Below are positions 1 through 7,242 of a stretch of DNA of 11,261 nt, piece by piece. Below the pieces are notes generated by a model that did no database searches, was not told where the DNA came from, and saw only the letters and a program-made list of their open reading frames with translations. Position numbers and translations under genes: made by a program. This DNA is from Piscinibacter sp050175855. GTDB lineage: Bacteria > Pseudomonadota > Gammaproteobacteria > Burkholderiales > Burkholderiaceae_C. The DNA is taken from NCBI RefSeq assembly GCF_050175855.1, contig NZ_JBFXIO010000142.1, forward strand, positions 1 through 11,261, given 5' to 3'. Within the stretch, counting starts at the first letter, position 1. Each line of letters starts with the position of its first letter.

Positions 1-2
1 GC

Positions 3-17
3 CTGGAGCCCCGATGA
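3..17 (+). CDS. Possible last codons of an upstream gene (partial)
   Basis: The reading frame starting at base 3 codes for L-E-P-R and then a TGA stop at 15-17. That stop overlaps the ATG of the FecR gene (14-16) in the same ATGA arrangement used at the next two junctions of this operon. This suggests that an upstream gene ends here and that the operon begins outside the window. Only four codons are visible, so nothing can be said of the product, and the stop could be chance. Confidence 0.3.
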   Translation: MEPR

Positions 18-967
18 AGCCTGCTGCCCTCGCCTGCGCCGCCCTGTTCGCCTTGCTGGGACTGAGCCCGGTCCGCAGCGCCGCCGCCCCGATCGGCATC
101 GTGACGATTGCCGACGGCGAACTCCACGTGATTCGCGCGGCGCAGCGCTTCGCCGCGGCCGAGGGCCTGCGCCTGCACGACGGCGACATCGTGCGCACCG
201 GCGCCGACACGCGCCTGGCGCGCATCGAGCTCGGCGACGGCATCGCGCTCGATCTCGGGGCCTCCACCGAGCTGATGCTGCAGCCGCCCGCGGATGGCCG
301 GCTGGGCGAGCGTGCCACCACGCTCTACCTCGCCCGCGGCTGGCTGAAGGCGAGCACGGCCCCGGCAGGTGCCGCGGGCCTGGCCAGCCCACTGACCGAC
401 ATCCTGCATCTCGACGGGTCGGCGGTGATGCACGTGTCGCCCGAGGATGCACTGGTGTTCGTCGAGTCGGGCCAGGCACGCGTGGCCGAGAGCGGCCGCG
501 ATGGCGGCGCGTTGGCAATGGCCAACGGAGATGCGCTGGTGCGCCGGGCCGCAGAAGCCGCCAGCCTCGAGCGCCGGCCACCGGCCGCGCTGCTGCAGGG
601 CTTGCCGCGTGGCTTTGCCGACACCCTGCCGCGCCGCGCGGCGCGCTTCCTCGGCGCTCCGGCCGAGCCCGGCCCTGCACAGCCCGTGGCCTACGCCGAG
701 GTGGCCACCTGGATCGACGGCGAGCCGGCCGTGCGCAGCATGGCCGTGAAGCGCTTCGCCGCACGGGCTCGCGACCGCGCCTTCCGGGCGGCCTTGCTGG
801 CCGGACTGCGCCGCCACCCCGAGTGGGACCGCACGCTGTTCCCCGAGAAGTACCGGCCCGCGCCGGTGGTCGTGGTCCAGCGTGCGCCGCCGCAGGCCGT
901 CAGCCTGCAGGGCGTGATGGCCTGGCCGGATTCCGCGGCCACCGAATCGATGGAGACGACGCGATGA
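14..967 (+). CDS. Secreted FecR-domain protein
   Basis: A 317-residue protein with a Sec-type signal peptide (hydrophobic stretch about residues 4-19, likely cleavage near Ala24/Ala25 after S-A-A-A), so it should act in the periplasm. Residues about 45-160 resemble the FecR domain: a G-x-x-L-x-x-G-D-x-V-x-T-G motif at about 51-63, then short beta-strand repeats including an I-E-L-G-D-G segment and a L-x-L-x-x-G-W-L-like segment at about 104-111. FecR domains are known as periplasmic sensor or scaffold modules, and this version lacks the cytoplasmic N-terminal part of the classical FecR anti-sigma regulators. The C-terminal about 140 residues are Ala/Arg/Pro-rich and I do not recognise them. 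A GGAG at 5-8 lies ahead of the ATG. The stop overlaps the next start by 4 bases, so it is probably co-translated with the haem-sensor and kinase genes. The molecular partner is unknown. Confidence 0.8.
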   Translation: MKPAALACAALFALLGLSPVRSAAAPIGIVTIADGELHVIRAAQRFAAAEGLRLHDGDIVRTGADTRLARIELGDGIALDLGASTELMLQPPADGRLGERATTLYLARGWLKASTAPAGAAGLASPLTDILHLDGSAVMHVSPEDALVFVESGQARVAESGRDGGALAMANGDALVRRAAEAASLERRPPAALLQGLPRGFADTLPRRAARFLGAPAEPGPAQPVAYAEVATWIDGEPAVRSMAVKRFAARARDRAFRAALLAGLRRHPEWDRTLFPEKYRPAPVVVVQRAPPQAVSLQGVMAWPDSAATESMETTR

Positions 968-1845
968 GACTGCTGCTCAAGTTCAACCTGGTGTTCGTGC
1001 TGATCTTCCTCGTCGGGCTCGCCGCCACCGGCGCGATGACGCGCCAGCTGCTGCAGCGCAACGCGCAGGAAGAGACGCTGCAGCAGGCGCGCTTCCTGCT
1101 CGAGAAGGCCCTGGCCGTGCGCGCCTACACCTCGACGCAAGTGGCGCCGCTGCTGGACACGCAGATGAAGTACGCCTTCCTGCCGCAATCGGTGCCGGCC
1201 TTCTCGGCCACCGAGGTGCTGGCGAAGATCCAGAAGAACCACCCCGAATACGCCTACAAGGAAGCCACGCTGAACCCAACCAACCCGCGCGACCGCGCGG
1301 TGGAGTGGGAGGCCGACGTGATCGCCGAGTTCCGCAAGTCGGCCGAGCTGAAGGAGTTTGTCGGCGAGCGCGACACGCCGGCTGGCCGCGCCCTGTACAT
1401 CGCCCGGCCGATCCGCATCGCCGACGCCGCTTGCCTGCGCTGCCACAGCACGGTGGAGGCGGCGCCGCGCACGCTGGTCGAGAAGTATGGGCCGGCCAAC
1501 GGCTTCGGCTGGCAGCTCGGCGAGGTGGTGGGCGCGCAGCTGGTGTCCGTACCGCTGGCGGTGCCGATGGCCCGCGCCCATGAGGCCTGGGCGGCCTTCA
1601 TGGGCATGCTCTCGGCGGTGTTCGTGGTCATCGCCGTGGCGCTCAACGCGATGCTGTGGTGGCTGGTGATCCGGCCGGTGACGCGGCTGTCGCGCCTGGC
1701 GGACCGCGTGAGTCTGGGCGAACTGTCCGCGCCCTCGTTCGCCTTCGGCGCGCGCGACGAGATCGGCCGCCTGGCCGCCTCCTTCAGCCGCATGCGCAAG
1801 AGCCTGGTGCAGGCGATGAAGATGCTGGAAGGAGCGCCGTCATGA
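964..1845 (+). CDS. DUF3365/Tll0287-like haem-domain membrane sensor with HAMP
   Basis: A 293-residue inner-membrane protein. The layout is a TM helix at about 7-24, a periplasmic domain at about 30-205, a second TM helix at about 210-237 and a HAMP linker at about 235-287 reaching the cytoplasm. The periplasmic domain has the DUF3365/Tll0287-like pattern (T-Q-V-A-P-L-L-D near 57-65, Y-A-F-L-P-Q-S-V-P near 70-78, N-P-T-N-P-R-D near 104-110). It carries one c-type haem motif C-L-R-C-H at 157-161 (bases 1432-1446). Tll0287-like domains are known to bind haem c in a PAS-like fold, so redox or gas sensing is a fair inference. There is no kinase, cyclase, GGDEF or methyl-accepting domain after HAMP, so output must go to a separate protein; the kinase encoded next is the obvious candidate. 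The start at 964 is preferred over an in-frame start at 823 because it gives the N-terminal TM helix and overlaps the upstream stop by 4 bases. Confidence 0.85.
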   Translation: MRLLLKFNLVFVLIFLVGLAATGAMTRQLLQRNAQEETLQQARFLLEKALAVRAYTSTQVAPLLDTQMKYAFLPQSVPAFSATEVLAKIQKNHPEYAYKEATLNPTNPRDRAVEWEADVIAEFRKSAELKEFVGERDTPAGRALYIARPIRIADAACLRCHSTVEAAPRTLVEKYGPANGFGWQLGEVVGAQLVSVPLAVPMARAHEAWAAFMGMLSAVFVVIAVALNAMLWWLVIRPVTRLSRLADRVSLGELSAPSFAFGARDEIGRLAASFSRMRKSLVQAMKMLEGAPS

Positions 1846-3329
1846 GCGCGCGGCCGCTCGGGCTGCACTCGCCACCGGATGGTCATGCGCCGATGCCCCG
1901 GCGTCTGGGCAAATACCTCGTCTCGGGCGTGCTCGGCGAGGGTGCGATGGGCGTGGTCTACGAGGCACTCGACCCCGACATCCACCGCCCGGTGGCGATC
2001 AAGGCGATCCGCGGCCCGCTGCTGGCCCCCGAGGCGCAGGACCTCGACGGCGAGCGTCGCTTCCGCACCGAGGCGCAGGCGGCCGGGCGGCTGTCGCACC
2101 CGAACATCGTCTCCGTCTACGAGTATGCGCAGACCGGCAACCAGCACTACATCGCGATGGAGTACGTGGCCGGCGTCTGCCTGCACGAGCCGCTCGCTCT
2201 CGGCTTCCGCCTGCCGCTGGCCGACACGCTGAGCATCGTCGCCCAGTTGCTCGACGCGCTGGAATATGCCCATGCGCAGGGCGTCTGGCACCGCGACATC
2301 AAGCCGGCCAACCTGCTGCTCACGCCCGAGGGCCGGCTGAAGGTGACCGACTTCGGCATCGCGCGCATCGACGGCGCGCAGCGCACGCACCACACGGCCG
2401 TGCTCGGATCGCCCGGCTACATGGCCCCCGAGCGCTACACCGACGAGGCGCCCGATGCGCGCGTCGACATCTTCGCCTGCGGCGTGCTGCTGTACGAGCT
2501 GCTGACCGGCCGCGCGCCCTTCCGCGGCGCCGCCGGTGCGGTGATGTACCAGGTGATGCACGACGAGCCGCCGCCGCCGTCGCAGCTCGATCTCGAGCCG
2601 CCGGTGCCGGCTGCCTTCGACGCCGTGTGCGCACGGGCGATGGCGAAGCGGGCCGACGATCGTTTTGCCGATGCCGCGCAGATGCGCGCTGCGCTGGCCC
2701 TGGCCGCAGGGCTGCCGATTGGGCCGCAGGTCTCGTCCGGGACGATGCGCCGGCTGCGCGGCGCGCGCGAGGAAGCCCCCACCCGGCTGATGCCGCGTGC
2801 GATGGCGGTCATGCCGCGCGGCAGCATGCCGCCGCCTTCCACGCCGGCCCTGGCCCCGGCATCGGCGCCCAGCCTGCCGGACTGGGATGCCAGGGCCTTG
2901 CTGGCCGTCGAGCAACTGCTGCTGCCCCACCTCGGCCCGATGACGCGCCACGTGGTGCGCAACGCCACGCGCCGCGTGGCCGACCTGCCCGCGCTGCTGC
3001 AGACGCTGGCCGCCGAGGTGCTGGAGCCGCACGAGCGCGAGCGTTTTCTCGGCCGCGCGCGCCGCCTGTTGCCGGCCGTGCACGAGCCGCACCGGCCGCC
3101 CAGCGGCGCCGCGCTGCCGGTGCTCGGCACCACGCCGATGCAGCCGGCGCTGGTGGAGCAGGCGGCACGTGAACTCGCGGTGCAGATCGGCCCGATTGCC
3201 ACACTGATCGCCCGCCGCGCGTCCGTGGGTGCCTCGAGCCGCGAAGCCTTCTTCACCGCGCTGGCCGATGCGGCCGGCGAAGGCGTCGACCGCAAGGCTC
3301 TGCTGTGGCGGCTGTGGAAGCTGCCCTGA
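1842..3329 (+). CDS. Hanks-type serine/threonine protein kinase with duplicated C-terminal domain
   Basis: A 495-residue protein. The kinase domain spans about 25-290 and looks complete: glycine loop G-E-G-A-M-G at 32-37, V-A-I-K with catalytic Lys54, catalytic loop H-R-D-I-K-P-A-N at 150-157 (Asp152, Asn157), D-F-G at 170-172 and A-P-E at 195-197. An active enzyme is therefore expected. A Pro/Ala-rich linker at about 310-348 leads to two similar helical segments (about 352-405 and 436-492), each built as L-x-x-h-G-P-h-x-x-h-h-R-x-A followed by a helix ending near an E/D-R motif. This resembles a small uncharacterised domain often found on bacterial kinases. No TM segment is seen, so it should be cytoplasmic. 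The start is set by a strong GGAAGGAG at 1827-1834 and the ATGA overlap; Met18 is an alternative. It follows the haem sensor directly, suggesting a shared pathway. Its substrates are unknown. Confidence 0.93.
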   Translation: MSARPLGLHSPPDGHAPMPRRLGKYLVSGVLGEGAMGVVYEALDPDIHRPVAIKAIRGPLLAPEAQDLDGERRFRTEAQAAGRLSHPNIVSVYEYAQTGNQHYIAMEYVAGVCLHEPLALGFRLPLADTLSIVAQLLDALEYAHAQGVWHRDIKPANLLLTPEGRLKVTDFGIARIDGAQRTHHTAVLGSPGYMAPERYTDEAPDARVDIFACGVLLYELLTGRAPFRGAAGAVMYQVMHDEPPPPSQLDLEPPVPAAFDAVCARAMAKRADDRFADAAQMRAALALAAGLPIGPQVSSGTMRRLRGAREEAPTRLMPRAMAVMPRGSMPPPSTPALAPASAPSLPDWDARALLAVEQLLLPHLGPMTRHVVRNATRRVADLPALLQTLAAEVLEPHERERFLGRARRLLPAVHEPHRPPSGAALPVLGTTPMQPALVEQAARELAVQIGPIATLIARRASVGASSREAFFTALADAAGEGVDRKALLWRLWKLP

Positions 3330-3330
3330 T

Positions 3331-3349
3331 CGGCGCAGAAGTGGCGCCG
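3331..3349. terminator. Small inverted repeat between convergent genes
   Basis: C-G-G-C-G-C (3331-3336) can pair with G-C-G-C-C-G (3344-3349) around a 7-base loop, in the 21-base gap between the kinase stop and the permease stop. Its position between convergent ends would suit a two-way terminator, but no T-run follows on either strand and six-base GC stems are common at this base composition. Confidence 0.25.
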
Positions 3350-3350
3350 C

Positions 3351-4826
3351 TCAGTGCGCCTCGGCGGTCTTGGCGGCCTCGATCGCGCCGGCGCGGTCTT
3401 CCTTCGCGCCGTTGAAGAAGATGTTCAGCACCACCGCCGCCACGGCGGTGAGCAAGATGCCCGACTCCAGCAGCGGGTGCAGGCCGTGCGCCATCTGCTG
3501 CGTCCAGCGCGGCGCCACCAGAGGGATCAGGCCGAAACCGATCGACAGCGCCACGATGTAGAGGTTGTGGCGGTTGCCCTTGAAGTCCACCGTCGACAGG
3601 ATGCGGATGCCGGTGGCCGCGACCATGCCGAACATCACCAGGCCGGCGCCGCCGAGCACGAACTGCGGGATCGACTCCACGAAGGCCGCCATCTTCGGCA
3701 GCATGCCCAGCACGATCATGATCACGCCGCCGGCCACGCACACCCAGCGGCTCTTCACGCCGGTGACGCCGACCAGGCCGACGTTCTGCGAGAAGCTGGT
3801 GTAGGGGAAAGTGTTGAAGATGCCGCCGATCAGCGTGCCCAGGCCGTCGGTGCGCAGCCCGGCGGCCAGCGCCGGCTGGTCGATCTTCTTGCCGGTCAGG
3901 TCCGACAGCGCGAGGAACATGCCGGTGGATTCGATCATCACCACGATCATCACCAGCGTCATCGTCAGGATCATCACGATGTCGAAGGTCGGCATGCCGA
4001 AGGCGAAGGGCGTGACCACGTCGAACCAGTGCGCCTTGGCCACCTTGTCGAAGTTCATCTTGCCCATCGCGATGGCGACCGCGCAGCCGGCCACGATGCC
4101 CAGCAGCACGGAGATGTTGGCAACGAAGCCTTTCGCGTACTTCACCAGCAGCAGGATGAACACCAGCACCGCGCCGGCCACGGCCATGTTGTCGAGCGCG
4201 CCGTAGTTCGGGTTGTTGGTCATCGGAATCGGCCCGGGCAGCTTGAAGGGCGCGCTGGCGGCTTCCGCCGTGGCCTTGGCCGCATCGACCATGGCCACCA
4301 GCTTGGGAACGTCCACGCTCTGCGCCAGTGGCGCCGGCCCACCCATCGCCCAGCCCACGCCCACGCGCATCAGGCTGATGCCGATGATCGCGATGATGGT
4401 GCCGGTGACCACCGGCGGGAAGAAGCGCAGCAGCTTGCTGACGATGGGCGCGATCAGCATCGAGATCACACCGGCGCCGATGATCGCGCCGAAGATCGCC
4501 CGCGCCCCGTCGACGCCGGGCATCGCGTTGGCGAAGGCCACCATCGGGCCGACGGCCGCGAAGGTCACGCCCATCATCACCGGCAGCTTGATGCCGAACC
4601 AGCGCGTGACCCCGAACGACTGGATCAGCGTGACCAGGCCGCAGCTGAACAGGTCGGCCGAGATCAGCAGTGCCACCTGCTCGGGCGTGAGCTTGAGCGC
4701 GCGGCCGACGATCAGCGGCACGGCGATCGCGCCGGCATACATCACCAGCACGTGCTGCAGGCCCAGCGCCGCCAGTCGCGGCGCCGGGAGTTTCTCGTCC
4801 ACCGGGTGGACCGTCGTGTCGCTCAT
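3351..4826 (-). CDS. NCS2-family purine permease, probably urate/xanthine:H+ symporter
   Basis: A 491-residue polytopic inner-membrane protein with about 12-14 hydrophobic segments from residue 19 to 475. NCS2 hallmarks are visible: Q-H at 24-25 in the first helix, E299 in I-E-S-T-G (the substrate-binding acid of the family), and the signature Q-N-V-G-x-x-x-x-T-G-V-K-S-R at 347-360, preceded by F-P-Y-T-S-F-S. This form of the signature is typical of the xanthine/urate branch (XanQ/UacT-like) rather than the uracil branch. The Ala/Pro-rich stretch at about 160-210 is longer than a usual loop of the family. A GGAG lies at 4833-4836 ahead of the ATG. It is the last gene of the leftward hiuH-puuD-porin-permease run, 52 bases after the porin, so urate is the likeliest substrate by context. 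Xanthine or another oxopurine cannot be excluded. Confidence 0.9.
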   Translation of the reverse strand: MSDTTVHPVDEKLPAPRLAALGLQHVLVMYAGAIAVPLIVGRALKLTPEQVALLISADLFSCGLVTLIQSFGVTRWFGIKLPVMMGVTFAAVGPMVAFANAMPGVDGARAIFGAIIGAGVISMLIAPIVSKLLRFFPPVVTGTIIAIIGISLMRVGVGWAMGGPAPLAQSVDVPKLVAMVDAAKATAEAASAPFKLPGPIPMTNNPNYGALDNMAVAGAVLVFILLLVKYAKGFVANISVLLGIVAGCAVAIAMGKMNFDKVAKAHWFDVVTPFAFGMPTFDIVMILTMTLVMIVVMIESTGMFLALSDLTGKKIDQPALAAGLRTDGLGTLIGGIFNTFPYTSFSQNVGLVGVTGVKSRWVCVAGGVIMIVLGMLPKMAAFVESIPQFVLGGAGLVMFGMVAATGIRILSTVDFKGNRHNLYIVALSIGFGLIPLVAPRWTQQMAHGLHPLLESGILLTAVAAVVLNIFFNGAKEDRAGAIEAAKTAEAH

Positions 4827-4832
4827 GCTTGT

Positions 4833-4836
4833 CTCC
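4833..4836 (-). promoter_or_regulatory. Ribosome binding site of the permease
   Basis: On the minus strand GAGGAG-like sequence reads a-c-g-a-G-G-A-G-a-c-a-a-g-c before the ATG at 4824-4826, giving normal spacing and fixing the start. Confidence 0.6.
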
Positions 4837-4878
4837 TCGTGTGGTCTTGTGTCGTGAGCGTCGGAATCGCGGCCGCGG

Positions 4879-5877
4879 TCAGTAGCGGTGGCGCACGCCG
4901 ATCGAGAAGGCGCTGCCGCTGCTCTGCCCGTCGATCTTGTCGCTCATGGCCACCGCGTACAGGTCGGTGCGCTTGGACAGGTAGTAGTCGTAGCCGGCCG
5001 AGAAGGTCTTGCGCTTGGCGCCGGTCTCCGGTTTGATCTGGCCCCACTGCGCGATGACCTTGCCGTTGCCCACCGGCACGCTCGCGCCCAGGCCGGCGAT
5101 GTCGTATTCGTTGCCGGTGGTCTTGTTGGCCACGTTGCCGAACTGGCCGAACAGCTTCGCCGCGCCGAAGTCGTAGCTCACCGCGCCCTGCCAGCTCTTG
5201 GTGTCGGCCACCGCAGCGGCGCCGTCCTTCTTCACGTCCTGCCAGGAGAAGGCGGAGTCGAACGCGCCGGCGCCCCAGCGCAGGTTGACGCCGTGGTTGC
5301 GGCCGTTGCTGCCCGCCTCGGCCGCGGCCATGATGAGCTGCAGCGTGGCGCCGCCGAGCTTCGGGCTGGTGTAGAGCACCGAGTCGCTCCAGCCCGAGTC
5401 GCCCGTCAGCGTGCCGCTGGTGAAGTAGTGGCGGATGCTGGGCGAGTAGCCGAACGAGTCGCCGAAGGGGTTGAACGACAGCGTGGTGACGAAGAAGGGC
5501 GTGGTGTTGCGGCCGATCGTCACGCGGCCGAAGCTGTTGCTGGCCAGGCCGACGAAGGCGTTGCGCGCCCAGAAGGTGTCGGCACCGAAGCGGCCGGAGG
5601 CGCCGGTGTCGGCGCGCATGAAGGACTGCAGCGTGAACACCGCCGACAGCCCGCCGCCGAGATCCTCGCTGCCGCTGAAGCCGAACCAGCTGGTGGTCAT
5701 CTGGCCGTTGTCGACATTCCAGGTCTTGTTGGGGTTGCCCACCGGCTTGGACTGGCCGGCGCTGATGTCGAGCAGGCCGGCCAGGGTCACACTGGTCTGG
5801 GCCAGTGCGGCCGCCGGCAGGGCCATGGCGGTGGATGCGGCGATCAGCGCGCAGCGAAAGCTTGAAGAACGTTTCAT
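4879..5877 (-). CDS. Gram-negative general porin (outer membrane)
   Basis: A 332-residue protein with a signal peptide, cleaved most likely after A-L-A at residue 26 (mature N-terminus Q-T-S-V-T). The mature part has the beta-strand alternation and motifs of the betaproteobacterial porin family: W-F-G-F-S-G-S-E-D-L-G-G-G-L-S-A-V-F at about 64-81, a segment at about 103-124 with A-F-V-G-L and F-G-R-V-T-I-G-R, and a C-terminal strand ending R-H-R-Y with a terminal aromatic residue. It is slightly shorter than most members of the family (usually about 340-390). A strong GAGGAGGAAA (5884-5893, minus strand) precedes the ATG. Placed 39 bases after puuD and 52 bases before the permease, it probably forms trimeric channels for passage of purines such as urate across the outer membrane; that specificity is inferred from context only. 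Confidence 0.9.
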   Translation of the reverse strand: MKRSSSFRCALIAASTAMALPAAALAQTSVTLAGLLDISAGQSKPVGNPNKTWNVDNGQMTTSWFGFSGSEDLGGGLSAVFTLQSFMRADTGASGRFGADTFWARNAFVGLASNSFGRVTIGRNTTPFFVTTLSFNPFGDSFGYSPSIRHYFTSGTLTGDSGWSDSVLYTSPKLGGATLQLIMAAAEAGSNGRNHGVNLRWGAGAFDSAFSWQDVKKDGAAAVADTKSWQGAVSYDFGAAKLFGQFGNVANKTTGNEYDIAGLGASVPVGNGKVIAQWGQIKPETGAKRKTFSAGYDYYLSKRTDLYAVAMSDKIDGQSSGSAFSIGVRHRY

Positions 5878-5883
5878 CGCGGG

Positions 5884-5893
5884 TTTCCTCCTC
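5884..5893 (-). promoter_or_regulatory. Strong ribosome binding site of the porin
   Basis: The minus strand reads GAGGAGGAAA six bases before the ATG at 5875-5877. This is the strongest Shine-Dalgarno sequence in the leftward run and fits high expression of an abundant outer-membrane protein. Confidence 0.6.
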
Positions 5894-5916
5894 GGGTTGT
5901 GGCGACGTCTGGGGCG

Positions 5917-7113
5917 TCAGTTCAGGGGCGAACCGGCCTCGAACCAGCGTCCGAGCAAGGACCGTTCCGCATCGGTGATCTGCGTGGCGTTGTTCATGGG
6001 CATGGCCTTGAGCACCACGGCCTGCTGGTAGATCGCCTGGGCGTTCTTTGCGATCAGCTCCGGCGTGTGCAGTTGCACGCCCTTGCTGATCACCTGCTCG
6101 TTGTGGCACATCGCGCAGCGCTGCTCGATCACCGGGCGCACCTGCGCGAAGCTCGGCGGCGCCACGCTGGTGCTCCTGGGCACCGGCGCGGGCGCCAGCC
6201 ACACCACCAGGCCCACGATCACCGCGGTGCCGCCGATCGCGTACTCCCATGGCACACGGTGGCCGGCCACCAACGCCTTGTGCCGCGCGACGAACGAGTG
6301 ACGGATCAGCGCCCCGGCCAGCATGATCAGCACCAGCACCAGCCAGTTGTGCTTCGCGCCGTAGAGGAAGCCGTAGTGATTGCTGAGCATCGCGATCAGC
6401 ACCGGCAGCGTGAAGTAGGTGTTGTGCACGCTGCGCTGCTTGGCGCGCTGGCCGTGCACCGGGTCGACCGGTTCGCCGGCCTTCATCTGCGCCATCACGG
6501 TGCGCTGCCCCGGGATGATCCAGAAGAACACGTTGGCGCTCATCGCCGTGGCCATCATCGCGCCCACCAGCAGGAAGGCAGCGCGCCCGGCGAACAGCTG
6601 GCAGGCCAGCCACGAGGCGACGATCACCGCAACCGTCACGCCGATGCCGACGATGCGGTCACCCCCCGGCTTCTGGCCGAAGGCGCGGCAGATGCCGTCG
6701 TAGACGAGCCAGAAGACGACGAGGAAGCCGAGCGCGGCGGCGATCGCACCGGCCGGCGACCAGGCGAACAGGTTCTTGTCGATCAGGAAGGTGCTCGCCT
6801 GGTAAAGGTAGAGCGCGGTGAACAGCGCGAAGCCCGTCAGCCAGGTGGAGTAGCTCTCCCAGTAGAACCAGTGCAGGTTGGGCGGCAGCGACTTGGGCGC
6901 CACCATGTATTTCTGCGGGTGGTAGAAGCCGCCGCCGTGCACCGCCCAGAGTTCGCCGTCGACGCCCTTGCCGACGAGGTCGGGCGCGGTCGGCTTCGTC
7001 AGGCTGTTGTCGAGGAAGACGAAGTAGAACGACGAGCCGATCCAGGCGATCGCCACGATGACGTGGGCCCATCGCAAGAGCAGGTTGACCCAGTCCAGAA
7101 CATACGCTTCCAT
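5917..7113 (-). CDS. puuD: Urate hydroxylase PuuD, membrane protein with C-terminal cytochrome c
   Basis: A 398-residue protein matching the PuuD family. An N-terminal integral membrane part (residues about 1-310, some eight hydrophobic helices) opens with W-A-H-V-I-V-A-I-A-W-I-G-S-S-F-Y (15-30) and contains H-G-G-G-F-Y-H-P-Q-K-Y (59-69). A linker at about 308-320 leads to a C-terminal cytochrome c domain with C-A-M-C-H at 333-337 and a possible distal Met in M-P-M-N-N-A-T (371-377). PuuD oxidises urate to 5-hydroxyisourate; the haem domain is thought to pass electrons to the respiratory chain, unlike O2-using uricases. The start at 7113 is chosen over one 33 bases upstream because the family begins M-E-A-Y-like and a GGGAG lies at 7122-7126 on the minus strand. 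Downstream are the porin and permease; upstream is hiuH, whose product takes the PuuD product. Confidence 0.92.
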   Translation of the reverse strand: MEAYVLDWVNLLLRWAHVIVAIAWIGSSFYFVFLDNSLTKPTAPDLVGKGVDGELWAVHGGGFYHPQKYMVAPKSLPPNLHWFYWESYSTWLTGFALFTALYLYQASTFLIDKNLFAWSPAGAIAAALGFLVVFWLVYDGICRAFGQKPGGDRIVGIGVTVAVIVASWLACQLFAGRAAFLLVGAMMATAMSANVFFWIIPGQRTVMAQMKAGEPVDPVHGQRAKQRSVHNTYFTLPVLIAMLSNHYGFLYGAKHNWLVLVLIMLAGALIRHSFVARHKALVAGHRVPWEYAIGGTAVIVGLVVWLAPAPVPRSTSVAPPSFAQVRPVIEQRCAMCHNEQVISKGVQLHTPELIAKNAQAIYQQAVVLKAMPMNNATQITDAERSLLGRWFEAGSPLN

Positions 7114-7165
7114 GCGTGCCACTCCCTGTCGCCACCGGCCGCGCAAGAAGCGGGCCTGTGTGCAA

Positions 7166-7190
7166 CCTCACCACAGCGGGCTCTGTGAGG
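7166..7190. repeat. Inverted repeat in the puuD leader
   Basis: C-C-T-C-A-C (7166-7171) is the reverse complement of G-T-G-A-G-G (7185-7190), and inside it C-A-C-A-G (7172-7176) matches C-T-G-T-G (7183-7187), so two alternative or bulged hairpins are possible. It lies between hiuH and puuD, 53 bases upstream of the puuD start and downstream of the candidate operator, so it would be in the puuD mRNA leader or in the hiuH tail. No T-run follows, so a simple terminator is unlikely. Confidence 0.35.
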
Positions 7191-7242
7191 CGGGAATGTC
7201 GCGACCGGTGACGAGGCACCGGGCTCCGCGGCGACGCAATTC

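Noticed and set aside
1254..3092. Long open frame on the minus strand across the haem sensor and kinase genes
   Set aside because: Antisense shadow of GC-rich coding DNA. Its product is Arg/His/Gln-rich with no recognisable domain, while the plus-strand genes carry full kinase and haem motifs.
4868..4877. CGCGGCCGCG palindrome after the porin stop codon
   Set aside because: It has no loop and no T-run, so it is not a plausible terminator; chance GC palindromes are common here.
3354..5036. Long plus-strand open frame opposite the permease and porin
   Set aside because: Product is His/Asp/Arg-rich low-complexity sequence, and the minus-strand permease has a complete NCS2 signature and a good ribosome site.
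4823..6613. Long minus-strand open frame overlapping porin and puuD in another frame
   Set aside because: It is an out-of-frame reading of two well supported genes and spans their gap; it has no domain.
5899..7188. Plus-strand open frame opposite puuD
   Set aside because: Antisense shadow with His/Asp/Arg-rich composition; puuD is clear on the other strand.
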